Source of the DNA: Bacteroidaceae bacterium
Lineage (GTDB): Bacteria; Bacteroidota; Bacteroidia; Bacteroidales; Bacteroidaceae
Direction of reading: 5' to 3'
Length of the DNA: 64,000 nucleotides
Assembly: GCA_017541265.1 (NCBI GenBank)
Contig: JAFXZK010000022.1
Location: forward strand, 1-64,000
Shown here: positions 42,062 to 51,037 of the stretch, piece by piece
How positions within the stretch are numbered: the stretch's first letter is position 1
Layout of the letters: each line of letters starts with the position of its first letter
The notes under the pieces: generated by a model
Told to the model about the DNA's origin: nothing
Seen by the model: the letters and a program-made list of their open reading frames with translations, nothing else
The model's database searches: none
Translations under genes and position numbers: made by a program

Positions 42062-43291
42062 TTATCCGAAGAAGAGGGCGGCAACAGCCATGGCTGCTAT
42101 GACACCGCAGATGTCGGTCAGCAGGCCAGCGGCGACGGCGTGGCGTGTCTTTTGGACACTGACGGAGCCGAAGTAGACGGCGAGGATGTAGAAGGTGGTG
42201 TCGGTTGCTCCCTGGAATATGCAGGAGAGGCGGCCCACGAAGGAGTCGGCGCCATACTGCTGCATGGCATCGACCATCATGCCTCGAGCACCGCTGCCAG
42301 AGAGGGGCTTCATGATGGCCGTCGGCAGGGCTGCCACATAATCGGCATTGCCGCCGCAGAACTCCACGAACCTGCCTATGCCGTCCACGATGAAGCTCAT
42401 CGCCCCTGAAGCGCGGAAGACACCAATGGCAACGAGTATCGCCACAAGATATGGGATGATGCGGACGGCTGTCTCGAAGCCGCCTTTCGCTCCTTCTATG
42501 AATGCCTCATAGACATTGATCTTTCTGCGAACGCCTGCCGCAATGAAGGCGATGATGATGGTGAAGAGGATGACGTTGGCCACGACGGTGCTCCAGAGGT
42601 TCATCGTCTCGCGGTCCACTTGTGTGCTGAGCCATATCACGCCGCTCACCACCAGGCAGATGCCGAGCACAAACGCCATGATGGCGCGGTTGAAAAGGTT
42701 GATGTGCTGGTAGAGGCTGGTGATAATCATGCCGCCGAGCGTGGCGATGGCTGTCGCGATAAGGATTGGGATGAAGACATCCGTTGGCTGTGCTGCACCG
42801 GCAACTGCGCGATAAGTCATCACGCCGACGGGGATAATGGTCAGTCCGCTGGTGTTGAGCACCAGGAACATAATCATGGCATTCGTCGCGGTGTCCTTTT
42901 GCTTGTTCAGTTCCTGCAAGCCCTCCATTGCCTTGAGGCCGAGAGGTGTCGCTGCATTATCGAGGCCGAGCATGTTCGCGCTGAAGTTCATGAAGATGTG
43001 CCCGAAGACGGGATGGCCTGCCGGTATCTCCGGGAAGAGGCGCACCATGAGGGGCGACAACCAGCGAGCCAGCACATCCACCAGTCCGCCGCGCTCGCCT
43101 ATCTTCATAATGCCCATCCAGAGGGAAAGCACACCTGTCAGCCCGATGGAAATCTCGAAAGCCGTCTTGGCGTTGTCGAAGGTGCTGTTCATGATGGCAG
43201 GGAACACCTCGGTGTTGCCCAGCAAGAGCTGCACGGCAGCGATAAGGAAAGCGATGGCAAAGAAGCCAATCCAGATGTAGTTGAGAACCAT
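42062..43291 (-). CDS. SpmA/SpmB-type nucleoside recognition membrane protein
   Basis: 409 residues with about ten membrane helices. The N-terminal half resembles SpmA (GLTGVLSLWMGIMKIGERGG, NMLGLDNAATPLGLKAM) and the C-terminal half SpmB (GVFRASGAMSFIVDGIG, MKPLSGSGARGMMVDAM), so it is the fused form common in Bacteroidetes. The Gate or nucleoside-recognition domains suggest a transporter-like role in the inner membrane. The function outside sporulating bacteria is unknown. The RAYT gene follows after 2 bp. Confidence 0.9.
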   Translation of the reverse strand: MVLNYIWIGFFAIAFLIAAVQLLLGNTEVFPAIMNSTFDNAKTAFEISIGLTGVLSLWMGIMKIGERGGLVDVLARWLSPLMVRLFPEIPAGHPVFGHIFMNFSANMLGLDNAATPLGLKAMEGLQELNKQKDTATNAMIMFLVLNTSGLTIIPVGVMTYRAVAGAAQPTDVFIPILIATAIATLGGMIITSLYQHINLFNRAIMAFVLGICLVVSGVIWLSTQVDRETMNLWSTVVANVILFTIIIAFIAAGVRRKINVYEAFIEGAKGGFETAVRIIPYLVAILVAIGVFRASGAMSFIVDGIGRFVEFCGGNADYVAALPTAIMKPLSGSGARGMMVDAMQQYGADSFVGRLSCIFQGATDTTFYILAVYFGSVSVQKTRHAVAAGLLTDICGVIAAMAVAALFFG

Positions 43292-43306
43292 TTTGAATTA
43301 TTTAAT

Positions 43307-43346
43307 CAGAATAATCGGAGTATTCAGAGTAATCAGAATAATAAGA
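43307..43346. repeat. Arm of a distant inverted repeat, right copy
   Basis: CAGAATAATCGGAGTATTCA followed by GAGTAATCAGAATAATAAG is the reverse complement of the arm at 39893-39946, lacking one 9-bp unit. It lies between ruvB and the SpmA/B gene. Confidence 0.85.
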
Positions 43347-43349
43347 AGC

Positions 43350-44384
43350 TCAGTCGAAGAGGTCTCCTTGCAGAGGGTTGCCGTAGCGGGTTCCCATTGT
43401 TCGTCCGAGGTGCCTGTAAGCGAGTTCCGTCACTTCGCGTCCTCTGGGGGTGCGCTTGATGAAGCCCTCCTTGATGAGGAACGGCTCATAGACTTCCTCT
43501 ACGGTGCCTGCATCTTCGCCCACGGCGGTGGCAATGGTGCCGATGCCCACGGGACCGCCTTTGAACTTGTCGATGATGGTGGTCAGTATCTTGTTGTCTA
43601 TCTCGTCGAGGCCGTAGCGGTCGATGTTGAGGGCTTCGAGGGCGATGCGGGCAATGCTGAGGTCGATGCGTCCGTTGCCCTTAACCTGTGCAAAGTCGCG
43701 GACGCGGCGCAGCAGGGCGTTGGCTATTCGTGGCGTGCCTCGGCTGCGGCTGGCTATCTCTCCGGCGGCCTCGAAGTCGATAGGCACGCCGAGGATGGTG
43801 CTGGAGCGCATGATGATTTTGCGGAGCGTCTCGGCATCGTAGTATTCGAGGTGCATGTTGATGCCGAATCGTGCGCGAAGGGGAGCGGTGAGCAAGCCGC
43901 TTCGGGTAGTGGCACCCACCAGCGTGAAGGGTGCCAGGTCAATCTGTATGCTGCGGGCCGACGGACCTTTGTCTATCATGATGTCGATGCGGTAGTCCTC
44001 CATTGCGCTGTAGAGGTACTCCTCCACGATGGGCGAGAGACGGTGTATCTCGTCGATGAAGAGCACGTCGTTCGGCTCGAGGGACGTTAGGATGCCAGCA
44101 AGGTCGCCTGGCTTGTCGAGCACAGGGCCGCTGGTGAGCTTGAAGCCCACGCCCAGCTCGTTGGCGATGATGTTGGAGAGGGTTGTCTTGCCCAGTCCAG
44201 GAGGGCCGTGCAGGAGTGTGTGGTCGAGGGGTTCGCCTCTGTACTTGGCAGCCTCCACGAAGATGCGCAGGTTCTCCACGACCTTCTGCTGCCCGCTGAA
44301 GTCCTCGAAGGTGAGTGGCCGCAAGGCGTTCTCGAAGTCCTTTTCCTTCTGTCGGCTTTCTTTTCTTATGTCGAAATCTTCCAC
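43350..44384 (-). CDS. ruvB: Holliday junction branch migration helicase RuvB
   Basis: 344 residues, the normal size. It is the AAA+ motor that drives branch migration with RuvA. Walker A is [10 protein letters not shown], Walker B lies in [10 protein letters not shown], sensor 1 in VGATTRSG, and the arginine finger region in [11 protein letters not shown]. The C-terminal winged helix ([19 protein letters not shown]) binds DNA. It is on the same strand as ybeY and the S41 protease gene, after a 33-bp gap, and may share their transcript. Confidence 0.98.
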   Translation of the reverse strand: MEDFDIRKESRQKEKDFENALRPLTFEDFSGQQKVVENLRIFVEAAKYRGEPLDHTLLHGPPGLGKTTLSNIIANELGVGFKLTSGPVLDKPGDLAGILTSLEPNDVLFIDEIHRLSPIVEEYLYSAMEDYRIDIMIDKGPSARSIQIDLAPFTLVGATTRSGLLTAPLRARFGINMHLEYYDAETLRKIIMRSSTILGVPIDFEAAGEIASRSRGTPRIANALLRRVRDFAQVKGNGRIDLSIARIALEALNIDRYGLDEIDNKILTTIIDKFKGGPVGIGTIATAVGEDAGTVEEVYEPFLIKEGFIKRTPRGREVTELAYRHLGRTMGTRYGNPLQGDLFD

Positions 44385-44417
44385 TTTAGTGATTGGGTTT
44401 ATTAGGTCGTATAGGTC

Positions 44418-44825
44418 TTATAGTTTTAGGGCTTTGTCTTCTGCTTGTTGCATCTGTGCTCTTTCCTCTGAGGTCTTGTCGCGGAGGCCGCAGAGGTGTA
44501 GCAGACCGTGGATGATAATGCGGTGCAGCTCTTCGTCGAAGGTTGCGCCGAACATCTCGGCGTTTGTGCGCACGGTGTCGAGGCTGATGTAGATGTCGCC
44601 GCTCAAGGCATTGCCCTCGGAGTAGTCGAAGCCGATGTGGTCGGTGTAGTAGTCGTGGCCAATGAAGCGGCGGTTGATGTCGAGGATGGTTTCATCATTC
44701 ACAAAGATGTAGTTGATGTCACCTATTACCTTATTATATTTAGCCGCCACCTGCCGCACCCATGCTGAGACCTCTGCCTCGCGGATGTCGGGCATTGCCG
44801 TGTTCTGCGTGTTGAAGGTTATCAC
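44418..44825 (-). CDS. ybeY: Endoribonuclease YbeY
   Basis: 135 residues. It matures rRNA and takes part in ribosome quality control. The zinc motif reads HGLLHLCGLRDKT: the first two histidines are present, but the usual third (HGxLHLxGYDH) is replaced. As I recall, this change is common in Bacteroidetes YbeY proteins, so it need not mean loss of function. The preceding conserved region HIGFDYSEGNALSGDIYIS is intact. Its start overlaps the stop of the S41 protease gene by 4 bp, indicating translational coupling. Confidence 0.9.
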   Translation of the reverse strand: MITFNTQNTAMPDIREAEVSAWVRQVAAKYNKVIGDINYIFVNDETILDINRRFIGHDYYTDHIGFDYSEGNALSGDIYISLDTVRTNAEMFGATFDEELHRIIIHGLLHLCGLRDKTSEERAQMQQAEDKALKL

Positions 44826-46462
44826 TTTCTCTTCTTCTTTTTCTCCAGAGGAAATTTCGGAGCGGCATTTATCAGGTCAACAGCTTTCTTGACCACCTCG
44901 TCGTTCTCGTAGATAATGGCGAAGTACTCGCTCATGTCCCAGAGGTCGCGCGCCACGAGTGCCTTGACGATGAAGCGGATATTCTCAATTGTTTTCTGTC
45001 GCTCTTCGTCATCTTTGGGTTTGATGTCCTGTTTCTCGCCTTCGGCAAAGATGCCGTCGATGAGTTCCTGCGGGACTTGGAATTCGTCCTTGAACTTCTC
45101 GAAGGTGGGATAAGCCATCGCCAGCTCCTCGCGGTTCTTGTCCATGTACTTGAGGTTGGCGTTGATGATGATGCTTTTTGCGGAGAGTTCACGGTAGCAC
45201 TTGGCATAGCGTGTCGTGTCGAGGGGCACGAAGCAGTCGGGCATGATGCCGCCACCGCCATAGACGGTGCGCCCCTTGCGCAGCGTCTGATAGCGCAGCG
45301 AGTCGGGGAAGTGAATGCTGTCCGCGTTGGTCAGCTCGCCCTTGTTGTAGCGGTTGATGACATCCTTGGCATAGTCAAGGCCTTTCCCCTTTTCGTAGGG
45401 CTTCTGGATGCTGCGACCGCTTGGGGTGTAGTAACGGGCTGTCGTGAGGCGAATCATCGAGCCGTCGGGCATGTCGAAGGGGCGTTGCACCAGTCCCTTG
45501 CCGAACGAACGGCGACCCACCACGATGCCCCTGTCCTGATCTTGAATGGCTCCGGAGAGAATCTCGGCAGCCGATGCGCTGTACTCGTCGATGAGCACCG
45601 CTACCCTACCCTCTTGGAAACAGCCGCCGCCGGTGCTGCGGAACTCCTGGTTCGGCACGCTGCGTCCTTTGGTATAGACAATCATGTCGCCCTTCTCGAG
45701 GAACTCGCTGGCGATGTCGGCTGCCGCCTGAAGGAAGCCGCCGCTGTTCTGCTGAAGGTCGATGATGAGATCCTTCATGCCTTGCTCCTTGAGCTTCCCG
45801 ATGGCCTCGACCACCTCTTTGTGCGTTGTCTGCGCGAAGTTGTTGAAGCGTATGAGACCGATGGTGGGCGTTACCATGTAGGCAGCATCCACCGAGTTGA
45901 CGGGAATCTTGTCGCGCTTCACGTCGAAGTAGAGCGTGTCCCTGATGCCGCGACGCACAATGCCGAGGTGGGCGATGGTGCCCTTCTTGCCGCGCAGACG
46001 GTGCATAATCTCCTCGCGGCTCATCTTCACGCCCGCAATGGCGGTGTCTGCCACGCTGACGATGCGGTCACCGGCCAAGATGCCCACCCTCTCGCTCGGT
46101 CCTTTCGGTACGGGCTGAATGACGAGCAGCGTGTCCTCCAGCATATTGAACTGCACGCCGATACCCTCGAACGAACCTTCCAGCGGCTCGGTGAACTTCT
46201 TTGTGTCCTTCGCGTTGGTGTAGGCGGAGTGCGGGTCGAGCTTCGAGAGAATGCCGCCGATGGCATCCTCCACAAGTTTCTTGCTGTCCACGCTGTCCAC
46301 ATAGAAGTTGTTTATCATGACGCTTGCCATCACGAGTTTTTGGATATTCTTCTCCAGGTCACTCTGGGCGTTGTTTTGTGCCGGTTGGTTGCCGAAGCGT
46401 AGTTGTGCCGAAAGGCTCATGCCCATGAGCAAAGCAGCCACAGCAAAGGATAGTCTCTTCAT
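44822..46462 (-). CDS. S41-family C-terminal processing peptidase
   Basis: 546 residues with a signal peptide (MKRLSFAVAALLMGMSLSAQ) and no lipobox, so periplasmic. A PDZ domain lies at about 85-180 (GPSERVGILAGDRIVSVADT), followed by the S41 protease core. The catalytic serine is expected in LIDEYSASAAEIL and the lysine in RSFGKGLVQRP. These Ser/Lys enzymes cut proteins at their C-termini after PDZ recognition. The substrate is unknown. The highly charged C-terminal tail (EKKKKRK) overlaps the start of ybeY. A -7 element lies 30 bp upstream. Confidence 0.95.
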   Translation of the reverse strand: MKRLSFAVAALLMGMSLSAQLRFGNQPAQNNAQSDLEKNIQKLVMASVMINNFYVDSVDSKKLVEDAIGGILSKLDPHSAYTNAKDTKKFTEPLEGSFEGIGVQFNMLEDTLLVIQPVPKGPSERVGILAGDRIVSVADTAIAGVKMSREEIMHRLRGKKGTIAHLGIVRRGIRDTLYFDVKRDKIPVNSVDAAYMVTPTIGLIRFNNFAQTTHKEVVEAIGKLKEQGMKDLIIDLQQNSGGFLQAAADIASEFLEKGDMIVYTKGRSVPNQEFRSTGGGCFQEGRVAVLIDEYSASAAEILSGAIQDQDRGIVVGRRSFGKGLVQRPFDMPDGSMIRLTTARYYTPSGRSIQKPYEKGKGLDYAKDVINRYNKGELTNADSIHFPDSLRYQTLRKGRTVYGGGGIMPDCFVPLDTTRYAKCYRELSAKSIIINANLKYMDKNREELAMAYPTFEKFKDEFQVPQELIDGIFAEGEKQDIKPKDDEERQKTIENIRFIVKALVARDLWDMSEYFAIIYENDEVVKKAVDLINAAPKFPLEKKKKRK

Positions 46463-46623
46463 ATTATATATAGTATGTTTAAGCTTTTGACGACAAAGGT
46501 ACGACTTTTTTCCGACATACCGATGCCCATTGTCCGTTCTATTTCTATTTTAAGTTTTTTTGTCTTCCTCGTTTTATGGTTTAATCAGCTTTACATCAAA
46601 CGATTAAGCCTAAAACAGGTTCC
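46463..46623. other. Upstream region of the S41 protease gene
   Basis: It contains a minus-strand -7 element TACCTTTG (46501-46494), about 30 bp before the start codon. Nothing else recognisable is seen before the palindrome at 46624. Confidence 0.5.
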
Positions 46624-46679
46624 CGAGAATCGTTTCTTTTCGTCCGCCCTACCCTATGGCTGCAAAGAAACGATTCTCG
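46624..46679. repeat. Perfect 16-bp inverted repeat
   Basis: CGAGAATCGTTTCTTT (46624-46639) is inverted at 46664-46679 around a 24-base loop. It lies between the promoter of the S41 protease gene and the end of deoC. It could end deoC transcription (minus strand), but no T run follows. Confidence 0.8.
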
Positions 46680-46744
46680 CGAGGTTAAATACGCAATTTA
46701 ACGGGCGAAAAGTGTTCCAATCATTCGCACCTCGTTGTTCTTTT

Positions 46745-46775
46745 CGCTTTTCACCTTTTCACTTTTTCACCTTTT
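46745..46775. repeat. TTTTCACC repeat after deoC
   Basis: CTTTTCACCTTTTCACTTTT and one further CACCTTTTT unit directly adjoin the deoC stop codon (46776-46778). It belongs to the family of 8-bp units found in gluQ and around the GH105-GH106 start. Confidence 0.8.
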
Positions 46776-47672
46776 TCAGAAGAACTTCACGTCTTCCCCT
46801 ACCACTTCACTCAAGAGTAAATTGGCAAGACGGCTGGTTCCGAGACGGAGCCATTGGTTCGTCAGCCACTTCTCACCAAGGACTTCCTTGACGATGGTGT
46901 AATAGACGAGGGCATCATGGACGGTGTTCAACCCGCCAGCAGGCTTGAAGCCAATTTGGATGCCTGTCTTGTCGTAGTACTCCTTGATTGCCTGGCACAT
47001 CACATAAGCTGCTTCGGGCGTTGCAGCAGGCTTCTCCTTGCCGGTGCTCGTCTTGATGTAGTCTGCCCCGGCATACATGGCGAGGAGGCTGGCTTTCTTG
47101 ATGTCGGAAGCAGTTGGCAGCAGGCCTGTCTCGAGGATAACCTTCATCTTCCGTTCGCCGCAAATCGCCTTCAATTCGCTGATTTCATCGATAACTGTAT
47201 CGTAATCACCGCTGAGGAACTTGCCGACGCTCATTACAATGTCAATCTCTGTTGCACCATCCTTCAAGGCCAACGCTGTCTCTACGGTCTTTATCTCAAT
47301 CAAAGCCTGCGACGAGGGGAAGCTCCCGCTCACACAAGCCACTTCAACACCTTCTACTTCAAGACTTTGGCTAACGATTTTGGCGTAGCAGGGATAGACG
47401 CAAATCGTAGCGACGTGCGGCAGGTCGGGGTAAGCATCCTCGAACTTATTAACCTTTTCCGTGAAGGCCAGCACGCTCTCCTCGCTGTCAGTCGTCTTTA
47501 AGGTGGTCAACTCCACGCTGCCCATGAGGAATTTCTTAACCTCTAAAGTGTCGTTCTCAGGCACTTTTTTCTCGATGATTTCGGCCACTTTTGCTGCAAC
47601 ATCGCTGTCCTTGATGTCCGTTTTGTACTGCTCGAGCATCTGCTCATACTTGCTCTTTTCGATTGTTTCCAT
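46776..47672 (-). CDS. deoC: Deoxyribose-phosphate aldolase
   Basis: 298 residues forming a TIM barrel. It splits deoxyribose 5-phosphate into glyceraldehyde 3-phosphate and acetaldehyde in nucleoside breakdown. The Schiff-base lysine is in ADYIKTSTGKEKPAATPE; the second catalytic lysine and Asp regions appear as KVILETGLL and GATEIDIVMSVG. It lies 1 bp after the MazG-like gene and is the last gene of the mnmG-apt-uvrC-dtd-mazG-deoC series. The N-terminal ~40 residues form a helical extension usual in the longer DeoC class. Confidence 0.95.
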   Translation of the reverse strand: METIEKSKYEQMLEQYKTDIKDSDVAAKVAEIIEKKVPENDTLEVKKFLMGSVELTTLKTTDSEESVLAFTEKVNKFEDAYPDLPHVATICVYPCYAKIVSQSLEVEGVEVACVSGSFPSSQALIEIKTVETALALKDGATEIDIVMSVGKFLSGDYDTVIDEISELKAICGERKMKVILETGLLPTASDIKKASLLAMYAGADYIKTSTGKEKPAATPEAAYVMCQAIKEYYDKTGIQIGFKPAGGLNTVHDALVYYTIVKEVLGEKWLTNQWLRLGTSRLANLLLSEVVGEDVKFF

Positions 47673-47673
47673 G

Positions 47674-47997
47674 TTATTTGAGTTTTATATTGTTCTTATG
47701 TCTTTCCTTGTCTCGAAGGGTTTTCTTCTCGAAGCTTGCTTCAAGTGCCTTGGTTAAATCGACTCCTGTCTGGTTTGCAAGGCAGATGAGCACCCAAAGA
47801 ACGTCCGCCATTTCCTCGCTAACGTCTTGGCTTTCACCTTCTTTGAACGATTGTTCGCCGTATTTACGAGCCATCACACGAGCCAACTCCCCTACTTCTT
47901 CGGTCAGTATGGCCATATTGGTGAGTTCGTTAAAGTATCGAACCCCGTAGGTCTTAATCCATTGATCTACACGTTCCTGTGCTTCTTGTATTGTCAT
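47674..47997 (-). CDS. MazG-like nucleotide pyrophosphohydrolase
   Basis: 107 residues, all helical. The metal-binding motif of the all-alpha NTP pyrophosphatases is visible: LTEEVGELARVMARKYGEQ and, one helix later, SEEMADVLWVLICLAN, which provide the E-x-x-E and E-x-x-D pairs. It probably hydrolyses non-canonical nucleoside triphosphates. The start overlaps the dtd stop by 4 bp and deoC follows directly, so the three are co-transcribed and the context is nucleotide and tRNA hygiene. Confidence 0.9.
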   Translation of the reverse strand: MTIQEAQERVDQWIKTYGVRYFNELTNMAILTEEVGELARVMARKYGEQSFKEGESQDVSEEMADVLWVLICLANQTGVDLTKALEASFEKKTLRDKERHKNNIKLK

Positions 47998-48446
47998 TCC
48001 TTATTCTTTGTGTCCATACATATTGTTACGGGACCGTCGTTGACGAGTTCCACTTGCATTTCAGCGCCGAAGATGCCCGTGCCGACAGGCTTTCCGAGGC
48101 CTTCGCTAAGCACCTTAACGAAGCGTTCATACATTGGTATAGCGTGCTCATGCCCTGCGGCGCGAATCCAGCTGGGGCGGTTGCCTTTCTTGTAGCTCGC
48201 GAAAAGTGTGAATTGACTGACTACGATAATGTCGCCGCCAGCGTCCATAATGCTGCGGTTCATCACGCCTTCTTCGTCATCAAACACCCTTAGTCCCAGC
48301 ACTTTACGGCAGAGCCATTGGATGTCCTCCTCTGTGTCGGCAGCTTCAACACCAAGCAAAAGGAGCAGTCCTTGCCCGACACTTGACACAGTTGAGCCAT
48401 TGACACTTACGCTGGCACGGTTTACTCTTTGTATGACAACTCTCAT
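47994..48446 (-). CDS. dtd: D-aminoacyl-tRNA deacylase
   Basis: 150 residues, the normal length. It removes D-amino acids from mischarged tRNA. The family motifs are present: SQFTLFASYKKGNRPSW near the middle (the SQ and the nearby Thr line the active site) and NDGPVTICMD near the C-terminus (the Gly-cisPro-containing loop). It overlaps the MazG-like gene by 4 bp and lies 39 bp after uvrC. Confidence 0.97.
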   Translation of the reverse strand: MRVVIQRVNRASVSVNGSTVSSVGQGLLLLLGVEAADTEEDIQWLCRKVLGLRVFDDEEGVMNRSIMDAGGDIIVVSQFTLFASYKKGNRPSWIRAAGHEHAIPMYERFVKVLSEGLGKPVGTGIFGAEMQVELVNDGPVTICMDTKNKE

Positions 48447-48485
48447 CTCTCCCCTACTCTATTCATTATTATATAATGTGCAAAG

Positions 48486-50324
48486 CTACGATTTTTCGTC
48501 CGCTTCTGCAAGTTTTTCCTTCAAAATCTTTGCTTTTGCCGCTCCAACAACGGTTGCGAGTTTACTTTCTTCCGCCTCGCGGATGCGTTTCACGCTGTGC
48601 CATTTGCGCAAAAGCGCTTCTTTTGTCTTTTGTCCGATGCCTGGTATGCTATCCAAAGCGCTTGCCACCTGACGCTTGCTGCGTTTGTCGCGGTGGAATG
48701 TGATAGCGAAGCGGTGTACTTCATCCTGTATCTGTGTGAGCAGTCGGAACAGCAAAGAGTCCGTTTTCATCGCGATAATTTGGGGTGGAAAGCCAAAGAG
48801 AAGCTCGTTGGTTCTGTGCTTGTCGTCCTTTGCAAGACCTGCAATCGGGATGGAGAGGTGCAGTTCATCCTCCACAACCTCGCGCACAACCTCCATTTGT
48901 CCCTTGCCTCCGTCTGTGATAATCAAGTCGGGTAGGGGAGCGCCTTCGTCTATCATACGGGCATATCGCCGCCTTACCACCTCTTGCATACTGGCATAAT
49001 CATCGGGTCCATCGACCGTTTTGATGTTATACTTGCGATAGTCCTGCTTGCTTGGCTTGCATTTCTTGAACACCACACAAGCGGCTACGGCATCCGTTCC
49101 GCTGATGTTCGAGTTGTCGAAGCATTCTATCTGCATCGGCAGGGTAGGGAGTTGTAGGGCTTCTTGCAGTTCTTTCATCAGGCGAACCTGCTTTTGCTCC
49201 GGGTTCAGCTTGTCGCTTTGGCTGATTCTGTCCTTTTTGTATTGCAGGACATTCAGCTTTGAAAGCTCCAACAACTTCTTTTTGTCTCCTTTTACAGGTA
49301 TAGTAATGATTAAATCTTTGCTTAAATGTTCCACGGGGAACGGAACGATAACTTCCTTACTTTCACTCTTATAGCGTTGCCGCATTTCGATGATTCCTGC
49401 AGCGAGAAGGTCTTCGTCCGACTCGTCCAGACGTTTTGCGTACTCGAAAGTAAAAGCCTGCGTAATACAACCGTTTGTGACGTGAAGGTAATTGATGTAC
49501 GCCACCTTTTCGTTATTTTCGAGGTTAAAAACATCGATATTATGGAGGGCATTGCTCACGACCTCGCTCTTGCTACGATAATTCTCAAGGAGCAAGTACT
49601 TCCGCTTAATAGCTTCTGCTTCCTCGAACTCAAGTTTAGCGGCGTGTTCCTGCATTCGTGAGAGCATTTGACGTTCAAGTTGTGCTGTGTTTCCCTTCAG
49701 TATCTCTTTTGCCTCGGCGATATATTCCATGTATTCTTCATGGCTTTGCCGAAGCGTGCAGGGTGCTTTGCAGTTCTTTATATGGTATTCAAGGCACTCT
49801 TTATGTTTGTGTTTTGCGATGGAATCGGCTGTTATGGATTCACGACACCTGCGTAGCGGATAGAGTTTCTTAATGAGATCCAGCAGAAGATACATCGTCG
49901 GGACGTGGCTGTAAGGACCGAAATATGTGCCGAAATGCTTGTCTATCTTGCGCGTTTGGAATATCCTGGGCAGGTATTCGTTAGTGACCACGATGCTTGG
50001 ATACGTTTTGCCATCCTTGAGTAAGATGTTGTAACGGGGCGACCACTGCTTGATGAGGTTGTTCTCCAGCAGGAGTGCATCTTCTTCGGTCTTGACGACG
50101 ATGTACTTGATGTCGCGTATCTTTGAGACAAGCATCTTTGTTTTCAAGGTGTCGTGCTCTTTGGAGAAATAGGAATAGACGCGCCGCTTCAGGTTCTTCG
50201 CCTTGCCTACATATATTATAGTACCCGTCTCGTCGAGGTACTGATAACATCCAGGACATTCCGGCAGGCTGCCGACAATGCCCATCAGGTAGGTTCTGAG
50301 CTTCTCCTTTTCCTCCTTCTCCAT
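48486..50324 (-). CDS. uvrC: Excinuclease ABC subunit C
   Basis: 612 residues. It makes both cuts in nucleotide excision repair with UvrB. The N-terminal GIY-YIG nuclease reads GCYQYLDETGTIIYVGKAKN. A UVR motif that binds UvrB lies around residue 210 (KLEFEEAEAIKRKYLLL). The RNase H-like C-terminal nuclease includes IECFDNSNISGTDAVAA and LIITDGGKGQM, and a helix-hairpin-helix region (LDSIPGIGQKTKEALL) ends the protein. The upstream gap to apt is filled by a 22-bp tandem array. Confidence 0.97.
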   Translation of the reverse strand: MEKEEKEKLRTYLMGIVGSLPECPGCYQYLDETGTIIYVGKAKNLKRRVYSYFSKEHDTLKTKMLVSKIRDIKYIVVKTEEDALLLENNLIKQWSPRYNILLKDGKTYPSIVVTNEYLPRIFQTRKIDKHFGTYFGPYSHVPTMYLLLDLIKKLYPLRRCRESITADSIAKHKHKECLEYHIKNCKAPCTLRQSHEEYMEYIAEAKEILKGNTAQLERQMLSRMQEHAAKLEFEEAEAIKRKYLLLENYRSKSEVVSNALHNIDVFNLENNEKVAYINYLHVTNGCITQAFTFEYAKRLDESDEDLLAAGIIEMRQRYKSESKEVIVPFPVEHLSKDLIITIPVKGDKKKLLELSKLNVLQYKKDRISQSDKLNPEQKQVRLMKELQEALQLPTLPMQIECFDNSNISGTDAVAACVVFKKCKPSKQDYRKYNIKTVDGPDDYASMQEVVRRRYARMIDEGAPLPDLIITDGGKGQMEVVREVVEDELHLSIPIAGLAKDDKHRTNELLFGFPPQIIAMKTDSLLFRLLTQIQDEVHRFAITFHRDKRSKRQVASALDSIPGIGQKTKEALLRKWHSVKRIREAEESKLATVVGAAKAKILKEKLAEADEKS

Positions 50325-50348
50325 CCGTTGTTCTGTATTTTTTCAGTA

Positions 50349-50459
50349 AATTAGCTTAACCTAGTTGGTCAATTAGCTTAACCTAATTGGCAATTTAGGT
50401 TAGCCTAATTGGCGATTTAGGTTAGCCTAATTTGTAAATTAGGTGTGCCTAATTTGGAA
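50349..50459. repeat. Array of five 22-bp dyad units between uvrC and apt
   Basis: Five consecutive 22-bp units of the form AATTAGCTTAACCTAATTGG or ATTTAGGTTAGCCTAATTGG, each with a TTAGG...CCTAA-type dyad. The array fills the entire gap. Related single units lie in frame in polA (36023-36066) and mnmG (52526-52547). The period equals that of the unrelated-sequence array at 38249. Confidence 0.93.
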
Positions 50460-50461
50460 AC

Positions 50462-50992
50462 CTATATCTTTAAGAGGGTCGTCATCTCTACGTCTTTGTC
50501 GAAAACAGCTCTGCCGTTCAGACCTTCGATGGTCAGTTCGATGATGAAGTTGATGTATATCTTCTTGGGATTGAACTGCTTAACGAGGTTGTAAGCCGCT
50601 TTCATGCTGCCACCTGTAGCGAGGAGGTCGTCGTGCAGGAGCACAACATCATTCTCGTTGATAGCGTCCGTGTGAATCTCGATGGTGTCCTTGCCGTACT
50701 CCTTCATATAGCTTTCCTTGCGTGTTTCGGCAGGCAGCTTGCCCGGCTTGCGACACATCACGAAGCCTGCACCCAGCTTGACAGCCAGCGCAGCACCAAC
50801 CACGAAGCCCCGGCTCTCGATACCAACGACCTTCGTGATGCCTTTGTCTTTGTAGAGGTCGTACAGCTCGTTGACCATTATCTTCAGGCATTTGGGATTC
50901 TTGTACAGCGTGCTAACGTCTTTGAACTGTATGCCAGGGACAGGAAAGTCTGGCACATTTCGAAGGTTTTTCAGTAGATACTCGTTATTCAT
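50462..50992 (-). CDS. apt: Adenine phosphoribosyltransferase
   Basis: 176 residues from the ATG at 50992, which gives the expected start MNNEYLLKNLRNVPDFPVPG. A longer frame to 51031 adds an unconserved stretch. It salvages adenine to AMP using PRPP. The PRPP-binding loop is VVLLHDDLLATGGSMKAA and the upstream VVGIESRGFVVGAALAV is also characteristic. It lies between mnmG and uvrC on the same strand. Confidence 0.96.
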   Translation of the reverse strand: MNNEYLLKNLRNVPDFPVPGIQFKDVSTLYKNPKCLKIMVNELYDLYKDKGITKVVGIESRGFVVGAALAVKLGAGFVMCRKPGKLPAETRKESYMKEYGKDTIEIHTDAINENDVVLLHDDLLATGGSMKAAYNLVKQFNPKKIYINFIIELTIEGLNGRAVFDKDVEMTTLLKI

Positions 50993-51037
50993 ATTCAGTA
51001 TATTATGTATTAATATGTGCTGTTGTTTCACATGAAA

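Noticed and set aside
44418..44825. YbeY inactivated by loss of the third zinc histidine
   Set aside because: The replacement (GLRDKT) fits what I recall as usual in Bacteroidetes, so it is not good evidence of inactivity.
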